Made by a program: the position numbers and the translations under genes. From assembly GCA_017626495.1 (NCBI GenBank), contig JAGAIP010000005.1:310001-374000 (forward strand): a stretch of 64,000 nucleotides of DNA, read 5' to 3'. The notes below the pieces were generated by a model. The model worked only from the letters and a program-made list of their open reading frames with translations. It searched no databases and was not told the origin of the DNA. This stretch comes from Clostridia bacterium (GTDB lineage Bacteria; Bacillota; Clostridia; Christensenellales; Borkfalkiaceae). Below, in pieces: positions 22,825-30,978 of the stretch (its first letter is position 1; each line of letters opens with the position of its first letter).

Positions 22825-25800
22825 GCCTTTTCCTCCTTCTCCTTTTCGTTTGCCGAGATGGCGGCAATCTCCGCACAGGTCGTTTTATGGGACGGTCTGC
22901 CGTCGCCGTCCATGGCGCAGAGCCCCTTGAAGTTACACCAGGTCGGACACGCCTTATACGGAGACGCGCCGATGAATCCTTTTTTCAGTTCCCGTATGCC
23001 GTTCTCGGCGAGCATGACGGAATAATCCACAAAATCGGTGAAAAATTCGGAAGATAGCACCTTCTTGCTCCGCTCCCCCTGCGATTGATCGAACAGCTCG
23101 CTCTTGCCGACGGACGCCTCTCTATCGAGAAAGGGCATTGCCGACTGATTGTAAAAGCCCGTCATCCGATAGTTGGCGTGCTCCTCGTCCGTGAAATCGC
23201 GATAGGCAGGAAAGTAAAATCCGCCCGCGGGCGTCTTGCCCTCGGACACCGCGTGAAGGTACAGTTCGAGCTGTAATTTTTTTCCGACGTAGTACGATTC
23301 GGGCGAAGCGTCGATCTCGCCCGTCTTATAGTCTATTACGCGGACAAAGTCGCCCTTTTCGTCCACGCGGTCCACTTTCCCGTACAGCTGACCGAATTTG
23401 ACGACGCGTTCGGAATCGGCGACGGTAAATTCGGACTGTTCGACGGTGCGATACATCGCGCGACAGATCTCGACCGTCTCGTCGATCAAGGCGTTCATGC
23501 GGTACGCGCCGCCTGCCGTGTCCGTTCCGTAGCTGTACGGCGGAAGCTCGGACAGAGCCGTGGCAAGCGACTTGGAAACCTCGTCGCACTTCTCGTAAGT
23601 TGCGATTTCGCCCTGTTTGATCAAATCGGCGAGCTGTTCGAGCACGGTATGCACAAAGTTGCCCGTATCCGTGTTCTTCATGCCGCCCTCGACCTTTTCT
23701 TCGAGTTTCAGTCCTCTCGTGAGGAAATTTTTATAGGGGCAATCGTAATAGGATTCGAGCAGCGTGGGCGAAACGGTTCCTCTCGGAAAGAAGAGCTTTT
23801 CTCCAGTCTGAACGTACAGTTTGGGCGGAACGCCGAGGTAAAGCCGATCCCTGCGTTCCCGTTCGCCGCGCTTTGCCAGCGCGCGGTACACCGCGCCCGT
23901 ACCTTCCCCTGCGTCCTCGGACTTCGAAACGTCGTGAATTTTCATGAGAAACTGTTTCATGGCAAGCTCGGGCGTGACGCATCTGTCCGCGAGGGTGGAA
24001 AGGCTGTACTCGTCCGTATGCTCGAAGGCAAGTCCCGTGGAGCCGAAACGGGTGAAGAGCTGTCTCAGATACAGGACGAGCTCGCTCTTCCCCTCGCCGT
24101 CGGCAGGAACGAAACAGGAAAGGCTGTCCGTGAACGAACAGAGGTTGAGCCCGACCGATTCGCGCGTGCGCAGATTAGCCTGCGCCGTCGTCGGTTCGAT
24201 TTTCAGGGAGACTTCGCCGAGAAGCCGAAGCTCGCCGTCCGATAACATCGCCGTATCTTCCGTGACTTTGGGAACGTTTTCGTTGAGTCCGACCGCGTAC
24301 AGATGGGAAACGGGGAGAAATTTACTCTCCGCGACGTCGCCGACGAACACGCCGTCCGCTTTCAAGGGAATCATGGAGACTTCGCAGGCGGACAGACCGT
24401 CCGACAAAACGGTATAAAACTCGCTCGCGTCCATGAAGTAGTCTTCCGTGAGCAGTTCCGCCTCGTCGAGAACTTTATTGATTTTATCCACGCCCTGCGT
24501 GAGAAAATCGGAGAGCATTTCGTCCTTGATCTTCAAGGCGAGATTTACCGTGGTGCGTTCCGTTCCGACGAGCATGGCGCGGAGCAGACGAACGTATTCT
24601 CCCCCCTGCGCATGCGTGGGAAGCATGAATTTCAAAAGTCTGTTCTGTTGATAGGTAAGTTTTGCCTTATCGTAGCCCTTGACGTCCTTAATCTCCTTTT
24701 TGATTCCGCCGCGATAGAATGCATAGGCGGAGAGATAGTTTCTGTATTCGTCCGCGTCGCCGAAATACACGCAAGAAAGAAACGCCTGCGTACTTTCGGG
24801 AGAACAACCGTCCATCGCCATTTCAAGCGCGGAGAGAAGAAACCTCGAAAGAGGGTGCTCGGACATGGATTTCTTACGGTCGAGGAAATAGGGGATTTTA
24901 TATTCGGAAAAGACGGATTGCACGGTGAGCGCGTACGATTCGGGATCGGGAACGAGAACGGCGACGTCGCGATAGCGTTTGCCTGCGCGCACGTTATGGC
25001 AGATGAGAGACGCGACGCGCTCTATCTCCTCGCGTTTATCCGACGCCTCGTACAAAAAGACCTTATCCGTACGCATGCCCTCTTCGCCGTAGCATTCGGG
25101 GCGGTACAATCCGTCGCGCAGGCGGCTCGCCTCTTCGCATTCGTCCGTTTCCGTTACCGTTTCACAGACGAAGGGACGATCCTGAACGATCTCCATGAAC
25201 GCAGGGTGCGCCTCGTTGCGATAAAGCTCTCCCCGTCCGCCGATAAAGAGCGCCGTGACGTCCTTTGCCGCGTCGAGACACGCCGAAATGCCCTCGCGCA
25301 TTTGCGCCGCGAAGGAAGGGAATCCGAAGAGGACGACGTGTTTTCCCGTAAATTCACCCGTGGTGCGAATGATTTCGGGGAGAAGGCGGAAATAGTTGCT
25401 TTCGTCCAAAAAGTCGTGCTTTGCGAGAAATTTCTCGTACTGCTCCTGCACGAAAGCGAGGTCGCTCAGTTTTTCCCTGAGAACCTCGTTGCCTCCCACG
25501 TCCGCCCGTTCGAGATCCTGCGGCGTGATTTTCGAGGACGAGAGCCGAATGATGGTATCGTAAATCCCCGACGCCGCCTCGCCTGCATGGGGAGAGGTGA
25601 AGCATTTCAGCTGACCGCGATATTCGGACAGAATGCGCCGAATCGCCATGACCGAACCCTGTTTGGAGAGCATTCGTTTGTCGTGATGCAATCGCAGATA
25701 GCGCGCAAAGGTCAGTACGGGCGTGGAAAACGTCCCGCCGATTCGATTACAGATGGTCTGTTCCGCCAGGAGCGTGTATCTGTCTCCGCAAAAAATGAGA

Positions 25801-25889
25801 ATATTGTCGTTTTTCTCCTCTCGCTCAATGATGTCGCCGAGCCGAGAGAGCGCCGTTTTGAGATCGGGCGTCGTGATGGTCTTGATCAT
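22821..25889 (-). CDS. addB: ATP-dependent nuclease subunit B (AddB), N-terminus lacking a Walker A
   Basis: A 1022-residue AddB-type protein. The C-terminal RecB-like nuclease has VIDYKTGEIDAS near 880, and the Fe-S cluster cysteines are in YYDCPYKNF (near 720) and CPTWCNFKGLC (near 995), as in AddB. The N-terminus (NILIFCGDRYTLLAEQ) aligns with the region after the usual GRSGSGKT loop, but no Walker A is present. Known AddB uses that site at Chi recognition, so this protein may lack ATP binding. A TATAAT lies just upstream of the ATG at 25889 without a convincing -35. Confidence 0.88.
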   Translation of the reverse strand: MIKTITTPDLKTALSRLGDIIEREEKNDNILIFCGDRYTLLAEQTICNRIGGTFSTPVLTFARYLRLHHDKRMLSKQGSVMAIRRILSEYRGQLKCFTSPHAGEAASGIYDTIIRLSSSKITPQDLERADVGGNEVLREKLSDLAFVQEQYEKFLAKHDFLDESNYFRLLPEIIRTTGEFTGKHVVLFGFPSFAAQMREGISACLDAAKDVTALFIGGRGELYRNEAHPAFMEIVQDRPFVCETVTETDECEEASRLRDGLYRPECYGEEGMRTDKVFLYEASDKREEIERVASLICHNVRAGKRYRDVAVLVPDPESYALTVQSVFSEYKIPYFLDRKKSMSEHPLSRFLLSALEMAMDGCSPESTQAFLSCVYFGDADEYRNYLSAYAFYRGGIKKEIKDVKGYDKAKLTYQQNRLLKFMLPTHAQGGEYVRLLRAMLVGTERTTVNLALKIKDEMLSDFLTQGVDKINKVLDEAELLTEDYFMDASEFYTVLSDGLSACEVSMIPLKADGVFVGDVAESKFLPVSHLYAVGLNENVPKVTEDTAMLSDGELRLLGEVSLKIEPTTAQANLRTRESVGLNLCSFTDSLSCFVPADGEGKSELVLYLRQLFTRFGSTGLAFEHTDEYSLSTLADRCVTPELAMKQFLMKIHDVSKSEDAGEGTGAVYRALAKRGERERRDRLYLGVPPKLYVQTGEKLFFPRGTVSPTLLESYYDCPYKNFLTRGLKLEEKVEGGMKNTDTGNFVHTVLEQLADLIKQGEIATYEKCDEVSKSLATALSELPPYSYGTDTAGGAYRMNALIDETVEICRAMYRTVEQSEFTVADSERVVKFGQLYGKVDRVDEKGDFVRVIDYKTGEIDASPESYYVGKKLQLELYLHAVSEGKTPAGGFYFPAYRDFTDEEHANYRMTGFYNQSAMPFLDREASVGKSELFDQSQGERSKKVLSSEFFTDFVDYSVMLAENGIRELKKGFIGASPYKACPTWCNFKGLCAMDGDGRPSHKTTCAEIAAISANEKEKEEKA

Positions 25890-25953
25890 ACCCTCATTAT
25901 AGCATATTTTCGGTGAAATTTTTTTGATTTTTCTTGATTTTCCGAAAATTATT

Positions 25954-25982
25954 TTTACAATCTGAAAAATATATGTTATAAT
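25954..25982 (+). promoter_or_regulatory. Promoter of the 26-kb lipoprotein gene
   Basis: TTTACA (25954-25959), 17-bp spacer, TATAAT (25977-25982). Confidence 0.75.
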
Positions 25983-26036
25983 GGAGAAAGTCGGAGCGTT
26001 TCTTTCCGACGACTACGTTCTTTGGAGTTACCGAAC

Positions 26037-27020
26037 ATGAAGAAAAGAGTTGCCCTTCTGGCTACCGCCCTGCTCTCCGTCTCCCTGCTTACAGGCTGCG
26101 GCGAAGTTGCAAAAGTTTCCCTTGCCGCAAACTGGTACGGGGATACCTCTATCACGAACGCCATCAACGGCACGGAGGAGACGCTCGTTTACGACGTCAC
26201 TTATCAGAGCGCAGGTTCTACGAACAAATATTACAGCGTAAAATATGACATCGGACGCTACGTCACCAAACTGACCAACGATATTTATACCTGGGACGAC
26301 GGTTCCAAGGAAGAGGTCTATAAGCTCGAATCTTCCCTGACCATTTCGGGTGCGTACACCATGGACGAAACGAGCGTTGCGTTTGACGATCTCATTACGA
26401 GCGTGACCTATTTCCGCCCCGTCACGGCGAACCTTACCCCCATCTATTCCGAGAAACACGTTCGCTCCACATCCCCCACGGCGCTCGTGCCCGAAGACGC
26501 GGAGCATATGTGCGTGACGTACGATTACACCAACTATATCGTCTATGAAAAGGATCTCTCCAAGGCGACCGTTACGACCAAATGGACGAACTCGGATACG
26601 CCGACCGTCAAAGAGTATGCGCTCGGCGTCTCCGGTTCGATTTTCGACAACGAGGTTCTGCTCTTCGCAGGAAGAGGCATGAACTTTACCTCGTCTTCGA
26701 GCAGCAACGCGACCGCTTACACCGCTTCCGTGCTCGGCGTGGAAGTCGGCAAGGTACAAACGGTCAAGTATGCTTATTCCTCCGCGCAAAATACCAGATT
26801 TATGTTGAACGGAAGCGAATTGGAAATTCCCACCAAGACCGTAACCCTTTCCCTTGGCGGAAACTATGCAGGCGCGGCACAGACGCTCGTCTATGCGGAC
26901 AAAGTCACGACCGGCGTCAACACCTACCGCAACGTGCTCATCTCCATGAAAACATCTCTCAGTTACAGTCTCGGTTCTTTGACCTATACGCTGGTAGAGG
27001 CGTCGTTCACCAACAAATAA
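26037..27020 (+). CDS. Secreted lipoprotein of unknown function
   Basis: A 327-residue protein with a clean lipoprotein signal (LLTGC, Cys about 20) and a beta-rich, Ser/Thr/Tyr-rich mature part with no recognisable enzyme motif. Ordinary extracellular beta-sandwich character is all that can be said. I start at ATG 26037, 9 nt after GGAG. A TTG start 15 nt upstream would place residues across the ribosome binding site. It is monocistronic, with its own promoter and a bidirectional terminator at 27046-27077. Confidence 0.8.
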   Translation: MKKRVALLATALLSVSLLTGCGEVAKVSLAANWYGDTSITNAINGTEETLVYDVTYQSAGSTNKYYSVKYDIGRYVTKLTNDIYTWDDGSKEEVYKLESSLTISGAYTMDETSVAFDDLITSVTYFRPVTANLTPIYSEKHVRSTSPTALVPEDAEHMCVTYDYTNYIVYEKDLSKATVTTKWTNSDTPTVKEYALGVSGSIFDNEVLLFAGRGMNFTSSSSSNATAYTASVLGVEVGKVQTVKYAYSSAQNTRFMLNGSELEIPTKTVTLSLGGNYAGAAQTLVYADKVTTGVNTYRNVLISMKTSLSYSLGSLTYTLVEASFTNK

Positions 27021-27045
27021 CCAACCGACAAGGTTTTTCAGACAG

Positions 27046-27077
27046 AAAAAAGACTAACCGTTCGTTAGTCTTTTTTG
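27046..27077. terminator. Bidirectional terminator between two convergent genes
   Basis: AAAAAAGACTAAC-CGTTC-GTTAGTCTTTTTT, with T-runs for both strands, between the lipoprotein gene and the Xre-type gene. Confidence 0.9.
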
Positions 27078-27115
27078 TTTCGTTCTCAAACGACCTTGAC
27101 CCGACAAATCGGAAT

Positions 27116-27700
27116 TTATCGCGTAATACGATGCCTGCACCAACCTATCTTTTTACATTCGGGGCAAGTCAGTCTGCGCTTGGTAAGACTATGCGCTCCT
27201 TTGACGTACTCGCTCATGGTCGGCACAAAAAACGATTTGCACTGCGGACATTCATAATACCCTGCTTTGGCTTCGAGCACCGCCGCCGTAGCGACCGCGA
27301 GTATCAACACTGCAATTCGGGCGATCACGGGCATTTCGATATACGCTGCAATGACGACAAGCGAGCATACGGCGATGATCGTAATGATACCGCAGATGAC
27401 GGACAACGTCATTCGCATTTTGTTTTCTTGGTTTTCTTTCATCAAATTCATCATGTTCTCCTCTGCTTTGTTTTTGTACTCGGAGTCGGAAACGCTTTCC
27501 CCCGTAAGCAGGTCGTTGAGCGTGATTTGCAACGCCTCGCATAACGGCATCATGAGAGAAATTTCCGGAAGCCCTTTCCCTCTTTCCCATTTCGAAACGG
27601 TTTTGTTGCTGATGAAAAGCGCGTCGGCAAGCTGTTGTTGGGTTAGGTTCCGTTGTTTTCTTGTTTCCGCTATGAATTTTCCGATTTTGATTTGATTCAT
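27116..27700 (-). CDS. Xre-type regulator fused to two membrane helices and a zinc ribbon
   Basis: A 194-residue protein. Residues 5-60 form a Xre helix-turn-helix (RNLTQQQLADALFISNKTVSKWERG). Two transmembrane helices follow at about 97-119 and 123-143, then a C-terminal zinc ribbon with CPQC (151-154) and CPEC (179-182). The architecture suggests a membrane-tethered DNA-binding protein; what it senses is unknown. The start has a strong GGAGGTG site. Upstream (27720-27792) are paired repeats that could be its operators: CGTCATGA twice and ACGAAGCGTAGA twice. Confidence 0.85.
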   Translation of the reverse strand: MNQIKIGKFIAETRKQRNLTQQQLADALFISNKTVSKWERGKGLPEISLMMPLCEALQITLNDLLTGESVSDSEYKNKAEENMMNLMKENQENKMRMTLSVICGIITIIAVCSLVVIAAYIEMPVIARIAVLILAVATAAVLEAKAGYYECPQCKSFFVPTMSEYVKGAHSLTKRRLTCPECKKIGWCRHRITR

Positions 27701-27719
27701 GGTTTCACCTCCTTTCCGC

Positions 27720-27792
27720 CGTCATGATACACGATTTGAAACGTCATGAACACGCACGAAGCGTAGAATTCCCTTTATCTACGAAGCGTAGA
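27720..27792. promoter_or_regulatory. Paired short repeats upstream of the Xre-type gene
   Basis: CGTCATGA occurs at about 27720-27727 and 27742-27749. ACGAAGCGTAGA occurs at 27756-27767 and 27781-27792; the second copy sits in the imperfect palindrome TACGAAGCGTA. Spacings of 22 and 25 bp suggest repressor half-sites on two faces; this is inference. Confidence 0.4.
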
Positions 27793-27824
27793 GCCATACT
27801 CCGATCGGTCCTTCCTTGACAAAA

Positions 27825-27853
27825 GAAAACTCAACCTGTGAAAAGGTCGAGTT
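27825..27853 (-). terminator. Terminator of tilS-hpt
   Basis: Minus-strand AACTCGACC-loop-GGTTGAGTT (one G-U pair) followed by TTCTTTTG, about 50 nt after the hpt stop. Confidence 0.7.
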
Positions 27854-27905
27854 TGAACATGCGTTAAAATTCCCGTTGGTCGCACGACGATCCGCCTCGC
27901 CGTTT

Positions 27906-28442
27906 TTATTCGTAGACGGAACGTTTCAAAATGCCGATATAGGGAAGATTTCTGTATCTCTCGTCATAGTCGAGCCCGTAGCCGATGACGAATTCGTCCT
28001 CGATGCGGAAACAGGTATAGTCTGCCTCGATGTCCACCACTCTGCGTTCGAATTTATCGAGCAGTACGACGATTTTGACGGACGCTGGATTACGGCTCAG
28101 GAGATATTCTTTGAGCCGAGCGAGCGTATATCCGCTGTCGATGATGTCCTCGACGATGATGACGTCCCTTCCCTCGATGTTCTTATCGAGGTCTTTCTTG
28201 ATACGGAGCGTGCCGCTCGATACCGTTCCCGAACCGTAAGAAGATACCGCCATGAAGTCGAGCTCCACGGGCATATCGAGTTTACGGACGAGATCGCCGT
28301 AGAAAATGATACTTCCCTTCAAGATGCCGACGACGAGCGGATTCTTTCCCCGATACTCACGGTTGAGCGTATCCGCAATCTCCTGCACTCTGTTCTGAAT
28401 GGTCTCTTCGGTCAATAAGATTCTTTCGCAATCCTGATGCAT
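27906..28442 (-). CDS. hpt: Hypoxanthine phosphoribosyltransferase
   Basis: A 178-residue purine-salvage enzyme that converts hypoxanthine or guanine and PRPP to IMP or GMP. The PRPP loop is DVIIVEDIIDSGYTL (near 92-106), the flexible loop with SYGSGT near 68-73, and the base-binding end FVIGYGLDYDERYRNLPYIG. It lies 10 nt after tilS, the conserved tilS-hpt pair. In many Firmicutes ftsH follows; here ftsH is over 30 kb away. Confidence 0.95.
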   Translation of the reverse strand: MHQDCERILLTEETIQNRVQEIADTLNREYRGKNPLVVGILKGSIIFYGDLVRKLDMPVELDFMAVSSYGSGTVSSGTLRIKKDLDKNIEGRDVIIVEDIIDSGYTLARLKEYLLSRNPASVKIVVLLDKFERRVVDIEADYTCFRIEDEFVIGYGLDYDERYRNLPYIGILKRSVYE

Positions 28443-28452
28443 ATTCCTTACC

Positions 28453-29718
28453 TCATCTGTATTCTATCCGACAGGAGCGTTTCGTCCCTGCCGTAAGTTT
28501 CACTTCGTCCGAAATCTCATAGCCGACGACTATGAGAATCTTGTTCCCGTCTGCCACCACGGGAATGCAATTCCGCGTCGAAAGCGGAATTTTTTTATCC
28601 GTCATCCAGTCTCCGAGGCTCTTTTCGTGCCCTTTATACGGGCGGAACCGATCCGCGTCGCGCCTCGTCCTGACGACCGCGGTTTCGGGAATCCGATCCG
28701 CATCGAAGAAGAGGTTCCCTTCCCCAACGACTACCTGTCCTTTGCCGAACGGTATCGTTCCGAAACGAAACGGCGTCTCCGCCGCCGCGGAAACCGACCG
28801 ATAAAAAGTTACCCTGTCGTATTCGCGGTATGCCTCGATTCCGTTCGGAAGGGTGATCTTCTTGCCGTTCTCCTTGTCGATCAGCGAATAGACTGCCGTC
28901 AAATGCGTACTCGTGTAGTCGCTGTCCAGTCCGAGTGCTTTCATGACGGAAAGACACGCCCTTGAAAACAGAGGAAAACGGTGATCCAACCTGACGCTGT
29001 TCCCCTCGATCAGTTCTTCCGCCATGGAACAGAGAAGTTCGTCGTCTTCCTTCGCAAGGCGCGCAAAGCGCGCAATGTTGGACGTACTTCCCGGAATCTT
29101 CTCTTCGAGTAACGGCAATATCTCGCGGCGAATGAAGTTTCTTGTATACCGTTCGTCCGTATTCGTTCCGTCCTCGCGATAGGGAATGCCGTTTCGCGCG
29201 ATATAGTCGTCCACTTCGAAACGGGTAACGTGAAGCATGGGACGCGCTATGCCCTCACGTTCGCAGATGCCTGCAAGTCCCGAGAGGGAAGAACCCCTCG
29301 CAAGTCGGAACAAAACCGTCTCCGCATTGTCTTTTTCATGATGCGCCGTCAACACGACGTCGGCAAGCCCCTCCGAAAGGACGGACGCAAAGCTCTCATA
29401 ACGGAAGAGACGCGCCGCGCTCTCCAAAGAAATTTTTTCGTTCCGCGCCCTTGCAGGACAATCCTCCCGAAACAGGCGGAAAGCAATGCCTCGTTCCCTG
29501 CAATACGATTCGACGAAACTCGCGTCCTTCAAAGCCTCTTCCCCTCTGATTCCGTGTTCGCAATGAACCGCGAGAAGAGAAAATCCTTCCGAATGCTCGG
29601 AAAGATAGTGCAGAAGCGCCATGCTGTCTTTCCCTCCGGAAACGGCTACGGCTATGCGCTTATGAAAAAACGGAGTCAAATCTAAATACACGGAACTAAA
29701 ATACCGTAAAACTTGCAA
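28453..29718 (-). CDS. tilS: tRNA(Ile)-lysidine synthase
   Basis: A 421-residue PP-loop ATPase that puts lysidine on C34 of tRNA-Ile(CAU) so it reads AUA. The ATP loop AVAVSGGKDSMALLHYL (residues 23-39) and the HHEKDNAETVLFRLARGSSLSGLAG block are diagnostic; a C-terminal TilS domain follows. The annotated start is a TTG at 29718 without a clear Shine-Dalgarno sequence; a GTG nine codons on is an alternative, and neither affects the PP loop. A promoter lies at 29798-29826. Confidence 0.93.
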   Translation of the reverse strand: MQVLRYFSSVYLDLTPFFHKRIAVAVSGGKDSMALLHYLSEHSEGFSLLAVHCEHGIRGEEALKDASFVESYCRERGIAFRLFREDCPARARNEKISLESAARLFRYESFASVLSEGLADVVLTAHHEKDNAETVLFRLARGSSLSGLAGICEREGIARPMLHVTRFEVDDYIARNGIPYREDGTNTDERYTRNFIRREILPLLEEKIPGSTSNIARFARLAKEDDELLCSMAEELIEGNSVRLDHRFPLFSRACLSVMKALGLDSDYTSTHLTAVYSLIDKENGKKITLPNGIEAYREYDRVTFYRSVSAAAETPFRFGTIPFGKGQVVVGEGNLFFDADRIPETAVVRTRRDADRFRPYKGHEKSLGDWMTDKKIPLSTRNCIPVVADGNKILIVVGYEISDEVKLTAGTKRSCRIEYR

Positions 29719-29797
29719 ACGGATATTTTGCGATCGGTCTCAAATAAGCGGTTTCGTCTATATCGAGCCATTCGTCGCAACTAAGTCTTACAATTTT

Positions 29798-29826
29798 ATT
29801 ATAGCATTTTTCTTCGGTATAAGCAA
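29798..29826 (-). promoter_or_regulatory. Promoter of tilS-hpt
   Basis: Minus-strand TTGCTT (29821-29826), 17-bp spacer, TATAAT (29798-29803). It is divergent from the tRNA promoter 50 bp away. Confidence 0.7.
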
Positions 29827-29877
29827 CAGCAAATAAAAATATTTTAAAATTTATTTTGAAAATATTGAAAAAAACAG

Positions 29878-29906
29878 TTGACAAATAGTTGGATTTATAT
29901 TAGAAT
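29878..29906 (+). promoter_or_regulatory. Promoter of the tRNA cluster
   Basis: Consensus TTGACA (29878-29883), 17-bp spacer, TAGAAT (29901-29906). Confidence 0.8.
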
Positions 29907-29933
29907 AAGCAAGCATCAAGTTGGTGCCAACAT

Positions 29934-30010
<77 letters not shown>

Positions 30011-30013
30011 CAT

Positions 30014-30091
30014 GGCGACGTAGCTTAGCTGGTCTATAGCGGCCGGTTCATACCCGGCAGGTCGGCGGTTCGAATCCACCCGTCGCTACCA
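30014..30091 (+). tRNA. Elongator tRNA-Met (CAT)
   Basis: A 78-nt cloverleaf, acceptor GGCGACG/CGTCGCT, anticodon loop TTCATAC in a GCCGG/CCGGC stem, CCA encoded. The body resembles Bacillus elongator tRNA-Met (GTAGCTTAGCTGG, TTCATACCCG). tRNA-Ile with CAT is a less likely alternative. It lies 3 nt after tRNA-fMet. Confidence 0.85.
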
Positions 30092-30128
30092 ATTCAACAA
30101 ATTCGGCTGAAAAGCCGTTCAAATATAT

Positions 30129-30203
30129 GGCTCCTTGGTCAAGAGGTTAAGACATCGCCCTTTCACGGCGGCAACATGGGTTCAATTCCCGTAGGAGTCA
30201 CCA
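30129..30203 (+). tRNA. tRNA-Glu (TTC)
   Basis: A 75-nt cloverleaf, acceptor GGCTCCT/AGGAGTC with one G-U pair, anticodon loop CTTTCAC, CCA encoded. A terminator begins at its last base. Degenerate copies of its 3' third recur downstream at about 30401-30435 and 30751-30786. Confidence 0.95.
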
Positions 30204-30240
30204 AAAAGAAAAGACAGACAATCGTCTGTCTTTTCTTTTT
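30203..30240 (+). terminator. Terminator of the fMet-Met-Glu tRNA operon
   Basis: AAAAAGAAAAGACAGA-CAATCG-TCTGTCTTTTCTTTTT starts at the CCA end of tRNA-Glu. Confidence 0.9.
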
Positions 30241-30254
30241 GATATTTTATATGA

Positions 30255-30276
30255 ATTCAATCGGTTGTTGCCGCCG
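30255..30276 (+). repeat. Left copy of a 22-bp direct repeat bracketing the island
   Basis: A 22-bp sequence starting ATTCAATCGG and ending TTGCCGCCG recurs exactly at 32296-32317; with one mismatch the match extends 5 bp further left (TATGA against TATGG). The two copies enclose about 2 kb. Confidence 0.8.
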
Positions 30277-30286
30277 TGAACTTCTT

Positions 30287-30435
30287 GGGGTCCCCACAAA
30301 GCATTTCGTAGAAAGGCTTTGTGGGGAAAGGAGGCGCAACGGAGTGATTTTGCAGACGGGCACACTTGCCCGTCTGCTCGGAGCGGAGTTTGCGCCGACG
30401 CCGCAACATGGGTTCCGCCGTAGGAGTCACCAAAA
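30287..30435 (+). repeat. Palindromic repeat unit A with a tRNA-Glu-like tail
   Basis: Two perfect hairpins: CCCCACAAAGC...GCTTTGTGGGG, and GCAGACGGGCA-CACT-TGCCCGTCTGC, joined by AAAGGAGGCGCAACGGAG. The tail GCAACATGGGTTC plus CGTAGGAGTCACCAAAA repeats the last third of tRNA-Glu but lacks part of the T loop. It is followed by a terminator hairpin CCGTACA-AAAA-TGTACGG-TTTTTT (about 30440-30466). Confidence 0.85.
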
Positions 30436-30439
30436 CAAA

Positions 30440-30466
30440 AACCGTACAAAAATGTACGGTTTTTTG
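30440..30466 (+). terminator. Terminator-like hairpin after repeat unit A
   Basis: CCGTACA-AAAA-TGTACGG then TTTTTT. After unit C the same position has only ACGTACAAAAATG and no stem. Confidence 0.7.
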
Positions 30467-30522
30467 TTTTGTATGTTTTCTCAGGAATTGAGCCCAAACC
30501 AGCCGACGTGAAATTATCATCA

Positions 30523-30630
30523 GGAGTCCCCATAAAGCATTTCGTAGAGAGGCTTTGTGGGGAAAGGAGGCGCAACGGAGCGATTTTGCAGACGGGCACA
30601 CCTGCCCGTCTGCTTCGAGCGGAGTTTGCG
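30523..30630 (+). repeat. Palindromic repeat unit B, tail missing
   Basis: The same two-hairpin core as unit A with a few substitutions, ending at AGTTTGCG; the tRNA-Glu-like tail is absent. Confidence 0.85.
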
Positions 30631-30635
30631 TAATC

Positions 30636-30786
30636 GGGGTCCACGCAAAGCGTTTCGTAGAAAGGCTTTGTGGGGAAAAGGAGGCGCAACGGAGCGAAGT
30701 TGCAGACGGGCACACTTGCCCGCCTGCTGAAAGCGGAGTTTGTGCCGACGCCGCAACATGGGTTCCGCCGTAGGAGTCACCAAAAT
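30636..30786 (+). repeat. Palindromic repeat unit C with a tRNA-Glu-like tail
   Basis: The third copy of the core, five bases after unit B, again followed by the 3'-tRNA-Glu-like tail ending TAGGAGTCACCAAAA. Frames across these repeats on the minus strand are not genes: they have no ribosome binding site and only reflect the repeats. Confidence 0.85.
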
Positions 30787-30978
30787 AAAAAAACGTACAA
30801 AAATGCTCCTTCTCATAAGGAAGTTGAAATTTTCTTGTATGGACCGACGTCCTCAACTATCCGCAAAGGAATAAGATCGATCCGCAGAAAACAAGAAATT
30901 ATCCCGACGGATTTTCGAAGTCTCACATGGTTGGTTTATTCTGTTCGATAAATTGGAATATAGCGAACGGGCAATCTG

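Noticed and set aside
21205-25916. Long plus-strand frames of about 606 and 537 codons opposite addA and addB
   Set aside because: AddA and AddB motifs are unambiguous on the minus strand; the plus frames have no start signals or family features.
30198-30856. Overlapping minus-strand open frames across the tRNA-Glu repeats
   Set aside because: They have no ribosome binding sites and their similar peptides simply reflect the DNA repeats read in different frames.
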